A stretch of 9,370 bases of DNA, from the NCBI GenBank assembly GCA_017394765.1, contig JAFPXF010000099.1, forward strand, positions 1 through 9,370, in the 5' to 3' direction. This stretch comes from Bacteroidales bacterium (GTDB lineage Bacteria; Bacteroidota; Bacteroidia; Bacteroidales; WCHB1-69). The notes under the pieces were generated by a model. The model was not told the DNA's origin. It saw only the letters and a program-made list of their open reading frames with translations, and did not search any database. Within the stretch, counting starts at the first letter, position 1; every line of letters begins with the position of its first letter. A program made the position numbers and the translations under genes. Below are positions 1-7,123 of this stretch, in pieces.

Positions 1-971
1 GAGCGCACCACGTTGATAATCTGATTCTTCTGACGAATGTTGGAGTTCTCGATAGCAGCTTCAAAGCCGTCCCAGTCCTCACCTTTGGCATTGTTCACAT
101 ATTCAAAGACCGGTTTTTGTAAGTCTTTCATCTTGATATTATTACGCTTTGCATAATCCTTCAGATAAGCGTTGAACTTGTCGTTGAACCAGTTTTTACC
201 CACTTGGAAACGTTTTTCGGAAAGACCCTGGTTGTTGGTTTCCTCGCCTTCAGGGGAGGCCCAACCAGAAATCACCACACGGTCAATGATATAGTCATTG
301 TTCATGAAATCCGTGAACGCCTTGATGGAGTCTTTGGCAGCTTGAGTCTTGTTGTTGGGGTTATTCCAATTCATGTTCGCACTGTTAAGGTCGAAGTAAA
401 GTGTAGCCGTTCTGCCAATAAACTCCGCCTTGTAGTTGTGGGGTGCGAGAAGGAATGCCGTACCGCTGTTGGCATTGTCCGTCAATCTCGGGGTCAGGTT
501 GGCGCGGGCACTGGTGTTACTGATGCCCTCACCGAGATTACGATCGCCGAACGTATGCGATTTCTTCTTCAGATTGGCCTCAGCACCCGTCACGATTTCA
601 GCGGTCTCATACTTTTCGTCAAACTTGAAGGTTCCGCTTTGCGTGAAAGAGCCACCCGTCTTATAAGGTATCACGGTACCATCACCTTTGGCTTTTTCAC
701 CCTTCACTTTAATAGTGGCAAACGGAGGGTTAACCTTCTGTCCGTCAACAGATAATGACGGAGTAAACGTCATTGTGGCTTTCTTTTTCATGTACTTGGG
801 CGGGAATGTTCCTTTGATAGTGTAGGCCACCTCACCACCTTTGTTCTCCAAATCAGGATCATCCAAAGTAACCGTCACTTCCGGATACTTTTTCACCATT
901 TTTCCAAGTCCGCAACTGCTCATCGTAAGAACAATCGCCACAACCATGCTCAATGCAAATAATTTTCTCAT
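1..971 (-). CDS. OmpA-like domain lipoprotein, 3' end beyond the left edge
   Basis: The frame is open from the ATG at 969-971 to the window edge (323 complete codons, no stop), so the C-terminus is missing. The start is followed by a lipoprotein-type signal peptide (MRKLFALSMVVAIVLTMSSC) with the candidate lipidated Cys at residue 20; the -3 residue is Met, so the lipobox is loose. Residues about 25-180 are a beta-rich region rich in Lys, Gly and Thr that I do not recognise. Residues about 188-262 resemble an OmpA C-terminal (peptidoglycan-binding) domain: TLYFDLNSAN (190-199), VVISGWASPEGEE (232-244) and NNQGLSEKR (246-254), matching the family's strand, Gly-Ala-Asp/Ser-Pro-x-Gly and N-x-x-LS-x-x-R motifs. 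The likely role is an outer-membrane lipoprotein that touches the cell wall. It lies 60 bases downstream of the propeller-barrel gene on the same strand and seems to have its own promoter. The family is clear; the precise function is not known. Confidence 0.85.
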   Translation of the reverse strand, partial: MRKLFALSMVVAIVLTMSSCGLGKMVKKYPEVTVTLDDPDLENKGGEVAYTIKGTFPPKYMKKKATMTFTPSLSVDGQKVNPPFATIKVKGEKAKGDGTVIPYKTGGSFTQSGTFKFDEKYETAEIVTGAEANLKKKSHTFGDRNLGEGISNTSARANLTPRLTDNANSGTAFLLAPHNYKAEFIGRTATLYFDLNSANMNWNNPNNKTQAAKDSIKAFTDFMNNDYIIDRVVISGWASPEGEETNNQGLSEKRFQVGKNWFNDKFNAYLKDYAKRNNIKMKDLQKPVFEYVNNAKGEDWDGFEAAIENSNIRQKNQIINVVR

Positions 972-1010
972 AGATTATTAAGGTTTTTAATTGTTTTTTC
1001 TTAAACGATG

Positions 1011-1018
1011 CAAAAATA
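1011..1018 (-). promoter_or_regulatory. Candidate Bacteroidota -7 promoter element for the OmpA-like lipoprotein gene
   Basis: Read on the minus strand this is TATTTTTG, an exact match to TAnnTTTG. It ends 39 bases before the ATG at 971, which would give a leader of roughly 30 bases. A TTTTTG run lies upstream, but its spacing (about 14 bases) is shorter than the usual distance to the -33 TTTG, so the -33 part is weak. The element sits in the gap after the upstream gene's stop, so the lipoprotein can probably be made independently of that gene. Confidence 0.5.
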
Positions 1019-1031
1019 CACTTTTTTTGGC

Positions 1032-4000
1032 TCAAAAATCCGTTCCCAAAGAAAACATAAACATCCCTTTTTTATTCGGAATTTCCCAGTCCTCCACACC
1101 CCAGGCATAGTCGAAACGGAGGAAATACCCAAAGACGGAAATTCTGGCGCCGATGCCGAAGCCACCCACCCAAGGATCCACCTGCCGCTTGACTTCCGCA
1201 TGAATCGGACCGCTGTCAATGTAGCGGGTGTAGAGACAATTGTCCTCAGAATACGGAGTGAAGCCTGTCCACGCCGTGCCAACATCACCGAACAGGTTAA
1301 GTTGCAGCGAATTGAGGAAATTCCATCCGAGCTTATGCCCGACAATCAACTGGACAATCGGTATGCGTAACTCCCCGTTAAAAAGCAGAAATGAGGTGCC
1401 ATTACGGATATTCTGACGGAAACCGCGCATGTTCGTGGCCAAAGTCTGGTAGGCGTAATTTTTGGTCAAGTCCGTCGAAATGTCGCTGTTGAACTTCGCG
1501 GCAATCCAGTTATCCACACCGCCCATATAATAGACGAGCCGCGCAGAACCGGCATTCGTGCTGCCCGCAAGCCGCAACGCCAATGTCATGTTGCGATACA
1601 ACTTGATGGAGTGTCGCGCGTCAAAACCGACCACGAGAAGATTCAAAGTTTCCCGCTCAAGCCGCTGCTCATACTCGGCAAATAATTTCAACTTGGTGCC
1701 TCGCCACAAATTGGTGTATAACTCCTTGGATGAATCGAAAATGTATTCCAATTTTGCTCCCGCCCACACATGGTGCGCATCTTCCGCCTGCAAGGTCTGG
1801 TCGTTCAGCGCAGCCACAATGTTCGTCTCATATCGCCCCTTCAGAGTCAGTCTCAAACAGTTTGTCTTATTGAATGGAAACTTCAATGTATAAAACAAAC
1901 TGTTGGAGTTTTGCCTGTACACATAGCCGTTCACCTGCGAGCTGATGGCCTGTCGGTGCAGCGTGATCTGCCGGTCCAAACGGCGAGAAAGATTCTCATA
2001 ACTGAACAGAAACTCGTAACTATTTAAGTCCCACCCTATTCTAAATCCACCCGTAATGCGGTGATCCTCAAAAAGGTCGTTGATTCCCAACATGAACAGT
2101 GCGTTAAAGCCCGTGTTCAAATAAATGGGCGATGTGCCTCCTTCAAACTGCTGGTAAGAAGTGTTCAAGAAACTGAAGTCTGCCTGCGTAATCAGCTGGT
2201 CAATAGAATATTGCACCCTATACGGCAAACCGACGGGAATGGGAAAATCTCGGTTCAAACGAAGGGAGGTGTACGTGGTATCACCATCGAAATCAGAAGT
2301 GTTGCCGGTTGCCGCATTCGTTTCCGTTGACAGGGTAAAACCATGTTGTTGCGGCGGGAAATTGTCGGAAATGCTGTCCTGAATTTTCTGCACACTGTCG
2401 CACTTGACCATATCCTCCCGAATCTTCCGATGAAAGACAGAAGGCTGTATATCAGGATGATACAAATTGTGCAACTCCGTGAACCAAATGTGTTTGTGGT
2501 TGTTAGTAAGCGAAAGATCAGCCACTGTGTTAGTTACAGGGTTATAGGCATGTTCCTCGATGTTAAAGGATCTATCCGTCAGAGAATGCGTCTTGGCATA
2601 GTAAATATAATGTACCGCCGTGTCAATACGACTGATGGAGCTGTCGAAAACCGCCTCATAACGGTTCACGACCCCTCCTTCGTCACTCAAGAATAAAACA
2701 CGCTGGTCCCCGGCTGGCAAAATGCCGTATTCATTTGCATATGGGGAATCTGTAATTCGCAACAAAGAGCTGTCTTTGGTTTGATAATTATACAAAAACA
2801 GGTTATAGGTCCTTTGTCCTGATTCGTCTAAGAAATTATCCTTCAACAAGATAGAATCAACTGGACGATTCGAGGCAAAGACAATCTGCCGGGAATTCAG
2901 AAACACCGGATTGTAGTCGTCATAGAAGTCGTTGGTGAGATTTTGGTACGTTTTGGCTAGGAAACTGTACATGAAAATGTCGGACTGTCCGTTCTTGAAA
3001 CCGGAGAAAAGCATCCGCTGCCCGTCTTCCGAATAGCACCAGGAACTGATTTTCTCCACATCCACCAAGAATTTCTTCCCCCATTTTCGCTTTTCCAAAT
3101 CAAAAGGTACAAACAGACAATCCCCTTTATGTTCAAAGGTCAAACCGAGAATTTCCCCGGTAGGATGCCAAGCAATCAGAGGGAACGTTAGGTCGGGATT
3201 GTCCTCTGTTTTTTGATATTTCCGAAGAATGCATTTCGGCTTTTTGTCCTTTTGCGTTTTCATCCAGACCCGAACCTGACCGGCTTCATTCGTGACGTAT
3301 GCGTATTTTTCGCCATCTGGGGAAAAGCAAAAACGTGCATAATCCCGCTTAGGGTTGGGTTTTCGGAGAATTTCCTCACCGGCAGGCATGGACTTGGCCA
3401 TGTCCGGATGATACATGACCATATAATACTTGTACCATTGCGTAACCAAGACTTTATACGGAACCATCGTGGCGCGGAACAACCCGTTTTCCATACTTTT
3501 CGCCGAACGGGTGTAATAGAGAACCTTCGGGATTATAGATTCCCCGTAAAGATCCACCAAATATTTCCAGAACGAATGCCCAGCGTACGTCGCCTCTACT
3601 GGGGAGAGATCCTCAAGACGCTTGTATTTTCCAGTAAGAATGCCATTCTTGGTATGAGCGTCGACCTCGCTGTTCCAATGTTCGCCAAAATAGGAAGCCA
3701 GCCCGCTGTAATACCAGCTGGGCACGTTCATCAGGTAATCGTATGAAATGTTGGCGCCGACCGTCGCACCCTGCACCAACCAATGAGCGTACACGTTCAT
3801 CAGTCCGCCGCGAATCATCTTGTCCAAATGGGCGCGGTTCCCGTCGAAGTAGATGTAGATTTTCGTGCCGTAAATGTTGGTCACGCCGCCCTGGTTGTAG
3901 AAATCCTCATAGTCGTAGGCGAAATTGGATTCCCTGAAGTCAGACTGCGTGTTATACACGATGATCTGCAGCTTCTTTTTGGAGGTGTAATTCAGCAGTT

Positions 4001-4268
4001 TCTCAATTTCGGATATATATTCGGGCGTTTTGTAGAAAACATATTGCGCCAACGCCCTGCCTGTCGGGTAATAATAAACATCGTACTGTTCGGCGCGGAG
4101 GTACTGCCAATTGAAATTCTGATGCTGCACACGACTTTTCCCGAAGGAGAGTTTCGAGCCGTTGTAGAACTGGGCATGGGCCGATGTCAGGAACAAACAT
4201 AGGAACACCCACATCGTCATAGCGATGCGACTATACGTTTTTGATTTTGAAAGATGTGTTCCTGTCAT
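1032..4268 (-). CDS. Exported peptidase-like / TolB-like propeller / Omp85-like barrel protein (1078 aa)
   Basis: The first part is a signal peptide: hydrophobic stretch MWVFLCLFLTSAHA at 19-32, with cleavage probably after Ala32. The ATG at 4268 is used because it opens the frame; Met17 or Met19 are possible alternatives. Residues about 55-290 resemble a gluzincin (peptidase MA-like) fold: an amphipathic segment at 151-166 stands where HExxH would be, followed by VPSWYYSGLASYFG (182-195), the counterpart of the PxWxxEGxAxY segment. No HExxH is present and the Glu is replaced by Ser, so it is probably inactive. Residues about 305-560 hold WD40/TolB-like strands: FSPDGEKYAYVT (315-326), HPTGE (368-372), YSEDGQRMLFSG (412-423), NPVFLNSRQIVFASNR (453-468). 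Residues about 670-1078 look like an Omp85/BamA-type barrel: GGVDNW (916-921), MRGFRQN (947-953), NLFGDVGTAW (991-1000), ending in the terminal Phe of SLGTDF. Likely an outer-membrane protein with a periplasmic propeller. Similar long proteins in Bacteroidota tend to be labelled TolB-like; the function is unknown to me. It follows the mutase gene after 58 bases and may be cotranscribed with it. Confidence 0.85.
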   Translation of the reverse strand: MTGTHLSKSKTYSRIAMTMWVFLCLFLTSAHAQFYNGSKLSFGKSRVQHQNFNWQYLRAEQYDVYYYPTGRALAQYVFYKTPEYISEIEKLLNYTSKKKLQIIVYNTQSDFRESNFAYDYEDFYNQGGVTNIYGTKIYIYFDGNRAHLDKMIRGGLMNVYAHWLVQGATVGANISYDYLMNVPSWYYSGLASYFGEHWNSEVDAHTKNGILTGKYKRLEDLSPVEATYAGHSFWKYLVDLYGESIIPKVLYYTRSAKSMENGLFRATMVPYKVLVTQWYKYYMVMYHPDMAKSMPAGEEILRKPNPKRDYARFCFSPDGEKYAYVTNEAGQVRVWMKTQKDKKPKCILRKYQKTEDNPDLTFPLIAWHPTGEILGLTFEHKGDCLFVPFDLEKRKWGKKFLVDVEKISSWCYSEDGQRMLFSGFKNGQSDIFMYSFLAKTYQNLTNDFYDDYNPVFLNSRQIVFASNRPVDSILLKDNFLDESGQRTYNLFLYNYQTKDSSLLRITDSPYANEYGILPAGDQRVLFLSDEGGVVNRYEAVFDSSISRIDTAVHYIYYAKTHSLTDRSFNIEEHAYNPVTNTVADLSLTNNHKHIWFTELHNLYHPDIQPSVFHRKIREDMVKCDSVQKIQDSISDNFPPQQHGFTLSTETNAATGNTSDFDGDTTYTSLRLNRDFPIPVGLPYRVQYSIDQLITQADFSFLNTSYQQFEGGTSPIYLNTGFNALFMLGINDLFEDHRITGGFRIGWDLNSYEFLFSYENLSRRLDRQITLHRQAISSQVNGYVYRQNSNSLFYTLKFPFNKTNCLRLTLKGRYETNIVAALNDQTLQAEDAHHVWAGAKLEYIFDSSKELYTNLWRGTKLKLFAEYEQRLERETLNLLVVGFDARHSIKLYRNMTLALRLAGSTNAGSARLVYYMGGVDNWIAAKFNSDISTDLTKNYAYQTLATNMRGFRQNIRNGTSFLLFNGELRIPIVQLIVGHKLGWNFLNSLQLNLFGDVGTAWTGFTPYSEDNCLYTRYIDSGPIHAEVKRQVDPWVGGFGIGARISVFGYFLRFDYAWGVEDWEIPNKKGMFMFSLGTDF

Positions 4269-4298
4269 TCTATATCGGTTTTTCTACTTTGTGGAGAC

Positions 4299-4310
4299 GT
4301 TGCGCGCAAC
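4299..4310. repeat. Perfect 12-base palindrome between the mutase and propeller-barrel genes
   Basis: GTTGCGCGCAAC reads the same on both strands. It lies in the 58-base gap, 16 bases after the mutase stop in the direction of transcription and about 30 bases before the start at 4268. It could be an operator or a processing or attenuation hairpin, or chance. There is no T-run after it on the minus strand, so it does not look like an intrinsic terminator. I see no good TAnnTTTG box in this gap. Confidence 0.35.
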
Positions 4311-4326
4311 ATAGCTACATATATAC

Positions 4327-5676
4327 TCAACGTTTCATAAACGGTTTCAGTACATTTTCAATGAAATTCCGTTTTTCGTTGAGAAGATTTTCCGTCCGCG
4401 CCTCCATCAGCAGCCTCAAATAAGGTTCCGTATTAGACGGGCGGATGTTGAACCACCAGTCGGCAAACTCAACACGGTAGCCGTCGAAATCGAGAATTTT
4501 TGTCGGTTCCTCTTGTGCTATGCAGGCCGCCTTCACCGCCTCCATGGCCTCTTGCTTGTGCTCTATCGTGAAGTTGATCTCGCCGGAATTGGCGTAGCGT
4601 TTGATCTGCGCAATCAGCTGTGACACAGAGATTCCCCGTTTTTTCATTTCGGAAAAGACATGCAAAACCACCTGCGAAGCAATCATCGCGGAGTCGGAGT
4701 AGAAAAAGTCACGGAAATAGTAGTGGCCGGCATACTCCCCACCGAACGCACCGTCAATCTCGCGCAACTTCATGGCAGCATAGGCTCTTCCCACCCGCCA
4801 GATGTACATTTCCCGTCCCATCTTCTCCAAATACTCCGCCACGGATTTCGATGTTCTAATATCCTGAATCACATAACCTTGCACGTTTTTCTCTTCAATA
4901 AAATAGTGTCCTAAAACCGCAATCATCAAGTCAGGCGGGATAAAATCGCCATGCTCATCCACGAACATCACACGGTCGGCATCGCCATCGAACACCACCC
5001 CGATGTCAGCGTGCGTCTCACGCACCTTTTCCTGCAACGCCACAATGTTTTCCGGCTCCAGCGGGTTCGCCTCGTGGTTCGGAAACGTACCATCCAACGT
5101 GTCAAAGAGATAAAGCGGTTTGTCGCCGAAAATCTCCTTCACGAGAATGGAAGCCATACCGTTCGAGCAGTCCATCACAATGTTCAGATTGTCGATAGGA
5201 TAGTGATACTGTGATTGAAATTCAAGGTATTCTTGTTTTACGGGATAATCCACGATTTTGCCTTTTGAGGCAGTGACGACCACCTCATCATGCAGGATTT
5301 TCTGTTCCAACTCGCCTAGTCCGGTGTCGAAGCCCACAGGGAGCGCATCCCTTCTTGAAACTTTCAACCCGTTGTATTCCTTAGGGTTATGGGAGGCGGT
5401 AATCATGACAGAAGCGTCAAAATGATGCTTTGCGGTAAAGTAATAGACCATGGGTGTAGTGGTCAGCCCCATGTCATACACATCCGCGCCCGCATCCATG
5501 ATTCCACGGGCCAACGCATCGAACATGTCCGATGAAGTCAGCCGCATATCACGACCAATCAGCACTTTATCCGCTTTCAACAAAGCCGGCAAAAAGAAAC
5601 CAAATTTATAGACCGTGTCCAGATTGAAATCTTTACCGAAGATTCCGCGAAAATCGTATGCTTTGAATGCGCCCAT
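4327..5676 (-). CDS. manB: Phosphomannomutase/phosphoglucomutase (alpha-D-phosphohexomutase family)
   Basis: This cytosolic enzyme interconverts hexose 6-phosphate and hexose 1-phosphate, supplying GDP-mannose or UDP-glucose type precursors for polysaccharide and envelope synthesis. All four family signatures are intact in its 449 residues, a typical full length. The catalytic phosphoserine loop is TASHNP (Ser95); the Mg-binding loop is DGDADR (230-235); the sugar-specificity loop is GEYAGH (313-318); the phosphate-binding loop is RPSNTEP (412-418). The GEY-x-GHYYF form is common in bacterial ManB-type enzymes, but mannose versus glucose preference cannot be settled by eye. The ATG at 5676 sits about 21 bases from a -7 box and gives the N-terminus MGAFKAYDFRG typical of the family, so the start is well supported. 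It is divergent from the thioredoxin-hydrolase gene. Confidence 0.95.
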   Translation of the reverse strand: MGAFKAYDFRGIFGKDFNLDTVYKFGFFLPALLKADKVLIGRDMRLTSSDMFDALARGIMDAGADVYDMGLTTTPMVYYFTAKHHFDASVMITASHNPKEYNGLKVSRRDALPVGFDTGLGELEQKILHDEVVVTASKGKIVDYPVKQEYLEFQSQYHYPIDNLNIVMDCSNGMASILVKEIFGDKPLYLFDTLDGTFPNHEANPLEPENIVALQEKVRETHADIGVVFDGDADRVMFVDEHGDFIPPDLMIAVLGHYFIEEKNVQGYVIQDIRTSKSVAEYLEKMGREMYIWRVGRAYAAMKLREIDGAFGGEYAGHYYFRDFFYSDSAMIASQVVLHVFSEMKKRGISVSQLIAQIKRYANSGEINFTIEHKQEAMEAVKAACIAQEEPTKILDFDGYRVEFADWWFNIRPSNTEPYLRLLMEARTENLLNEKRNFIENVLKPFMKR

Positions 5677-5697
5677 TTTCTTTTCAATTTAAGAGCG

Positions 5698-5713
5698 CAA
5701 AAATACAAAAATA
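5698..5713 (-). promoter_or_regulatory. Two tandem TAnnTTTG boxes for the mutase gene
   Basis: On the minus strand the sequence is TATTTTTG twice in direct succession (5706-5713, then 5698-5705). Both match the Bacteroidota -7 consensus exactly. The proximal box ends 21 bases before the mutase ATG, implying a very short leader. A TTG on the minus strand at 5727-5729 lies 21 bases upstream of the proximal box and may serve as its -33 element. Which copy is used cannot be told from sequence. Confidence 0.5.
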
Positions 5714-5716
5714 TTG

Positions 5717-5724
5717 TACTTTTG
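5717..5724 (+). promoter_or_regulatory. Candidate -7 promoter element for the thioredoxin-hydrolase gene
   Basis: TACTTTTG matches TAnnTTTG exactly. It starts only 4 bases from the distal minus-strand box, so the two promoters face away from each other and overlap. Transcription would begin near 5731, leaving a leader of about 57 bases. I see no clear TTTG about 20 bases upstream, so the -33 part is not supported. Confidence 0.45.
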
Positions 5725-5748
5725 CGCAATCATTGCGGACGATTCCGC
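5725..5748. repeat. Two abutting inverted repeats in the divergent promoter region
   Basis: CGCAATCATTGCG (5725-5737) has perfect 6-base arms around one central base. It is followed, sharing GCG, by GCGGACGATTCCGC (5735-5748), with 5-base arms and a 4-base loop. The first spans the expected transcription start of the plus-strand gene and contains the possible -33 TTG of the mutase promoter, so it is placed like an operator. The second would form a small hairpin in the leader RNA. The function is inferred from position only. Confidence 0.4.
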
Positions 5749-5787
5749 GATCTTCATTTTCAACAGGTTGAAATTAAACGAAAAACA

Positions 5788-7110
5788 ATGAAAATACAGC
5801 TGAAATTGACCCTTCTTTGGGTTTTTATGATGACCTTTGTATGCGTGCAAGCGCAGGTCGTCACCGATTTTGATGAACTCTATGCGCAAGAGCTGCTGAA
5901 ACCCGGCACACCCGCACCCGATTTCCAACTGAACAATCCTGACGGCAAAACTGTGAAATTCAGCGAGTTTGCCAAGGGCAAGTATGTCGTCATCGACTTC
6001 TGGGCCTCCTGGTGTCCCGATTGTCGCAAGGATCTTCCTGAAATCATCCGTCTTTACCGCAAATTCCACAAAAATGGCGTGGAATTCCTTGGCGTTTCGT
6101 TTGACATCGACAAAGAGAAATGGACGGATTACATTGCCAAATCGGGCGTTCCTTACCCGCAGGTCACCGAGCTGAAACGGATGAACCAGTCGGAGGTAGC
6201 CAAGGCCTACGGTGTGCGCTGGATTCCCTCCGTCTATCTCATCGGACCAGATGGCAAAGTATTGGTCAGCACAGTGTTGTCTTACAAAATCGAGAAAAAG
6301 CTGTATGAGCTTTTCGAAGAACCACGACCGTTGTCCATTAGCGGAACAGACGAAAATCTTACCCTTGACGGCGGCAAAGGGAAGCTGGCGGCGGTGCTGC
6401 ACAAACCCGAACTGCAACCGGGTCAGCGTTGCGACCTCGTGGTGCTGTGCCACGGACTGAACTGCGACCATAATTTCGAGCTGATGCACCGAATTGAGAA
6501 GCAGTTGCAGTCGGAAGGTTTCGCCACGCTCGCATTCGATTTCAACGGGCACGGCAAGAGCGAAGGCCGCTTCTCCGAGATGACCATCCCGAACGAGATT
6601 GAGGATCTGGAACAGGTGTTGGCTTACGCGCTAGATTTGCGTTTCGTCCGTAGCATCTCACTGGTGGGTCACTCGCAAGGCGCGATTGTGGCGGCGATGG
6701 TCGCTGGCAACCACGACGAGGACATCAAGGCGGTGGTGCTGCTGTCGCCGGCCTCTTCGGTGCGCGACGACATCGCCCGAGGCAACCTCTTCGGCATCGA
6801 GTTCAACCCGCTTGACCCGCCTGACAGCCTCGTGCTGCGCAACGGCATCGCCATCGGTGGCCGCTACCTCAAAACCGCCCTCCGGCTGCCCATCTTCGAG
6901 ACCTCAGCCAAGTATCACGGCAACGCCTGCGTCATCCAAGGCAACGGCGACCGCCTCGTGCCCTTCACCTGCGGCGAACGCTTCCACCAAATGTGGGAGA
7001 ACAGCGAGTATTATGAACTGGAATATTACGACCATAATTTCTCCAACTGCATCTACCGTCCAGTGGATATTACAGTCGATTATCTCTTAAGAACGTTGAG
7101 ACCGAGGTAA
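5788..7110 (+). CDS. Exported TlpA-like thioredoxin fused to a cinnamoyl-esterase-like alpha/beta hydrolase (440 aa)
   Basis: The ATG at 5788 is chosen because it starts directly on a signal peptide (MKIQLKLTLLWVFMMTFVCVQA, cleavage after Ala22). The frame also extends upstream to a TTG at 5722, but that lies in the promoter. Residues about 37-178 are a redoxin/TlpA-ResA domain: GTPAPDFQL (40-48), the redox site WCPDC (Cys76, Cys79) after DFWAS, and the cis-Pro loop WIPS (Pro147). Residues about 190-440 are an alpha/beta hydrolase: oxyanion-region HG (222-223), GHGKSEGRFSEMT (254-266), nucleophile elbow GHSQG (Ser296), Asp388 in GNGDRLVP and His416 in YDHNFS form a complete triad. The order and spacing closely resemble lactobacillus and rumen cinnamoyl/feruloyl esterases as I remember them. 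Both domains should be periplasmic. The reading frame is continuous across the junction. The hydrolase region at 6661-6960 is about 66% GC against about 50% for 5881-6300 (hand count). The substrate is unknown; the esterase activity is an inference. Confidence 0.9.
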   Translation: MKIQLKLTLLWVFMMTFVCVQAQVVTDFDELYAQELLKPGTPAPDFQLNNPDGKTVKFSEFAKGKYVVIDFWASWCPDCRKDLPEIIRLYRKFHKNGVEFLGVSFDIDKEKWTDYIAKSGVPYPQVTELKRMNQSEVAKAYGVRWIPSVYLIGPDGKVLVSTVLSYKIEKKLYELFEEPRPLSISGTDENLTLDGGKGKLAAVLHKPELQPGQRCDLVVLCHGLNCDHNFELMHRIEKQLQSEGFATLAFDFNGHGKSEGRFSEMTIPNEIEDLEQVLAYALDLRFVRSISLVGHSQGAIVAAMVAGNHDEDIKAVVLLSPASSVRDDIARGNLFGIEFNPLDPPDSLVLRNGIAIGGRYLKTALRLPIFETSAKYHGNACVIQGNGDRLVPFTCGERFHQMWENSEYYELEYYDHNFSNCIYRPVDITVDYLLRTLRPR

Positions 7111-7123
7111 CTGGTATTAGCTT

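Noticed and set aside
204..755. 183-codon plus-strand open frame
   Set aside because: It is antisense to the OmpA-like lipoprotein gene, which has a signal peptide and a family domain; the antisense frame has neither.
5722..5787. 22-residue N-terminal extension of the thioredoxin-hydrolase protein from a TTG
   Set aside because: The TTG lies inside the -7 promoter box and the extension would bury the signal peptide; the ATG at 5788 places the signal peptide at the very N-terminus.
5689..6552. 287-codon open frame on the minus strand opposite the thioredoxin-hydrolase gene
   Set aside because: It lies antisense to a gene with clear catalytic motifs in both domains, has no recognisable domain or signal, and its 3' end runs into the promoter region. 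It is a by-product of codon bias on the other strand.
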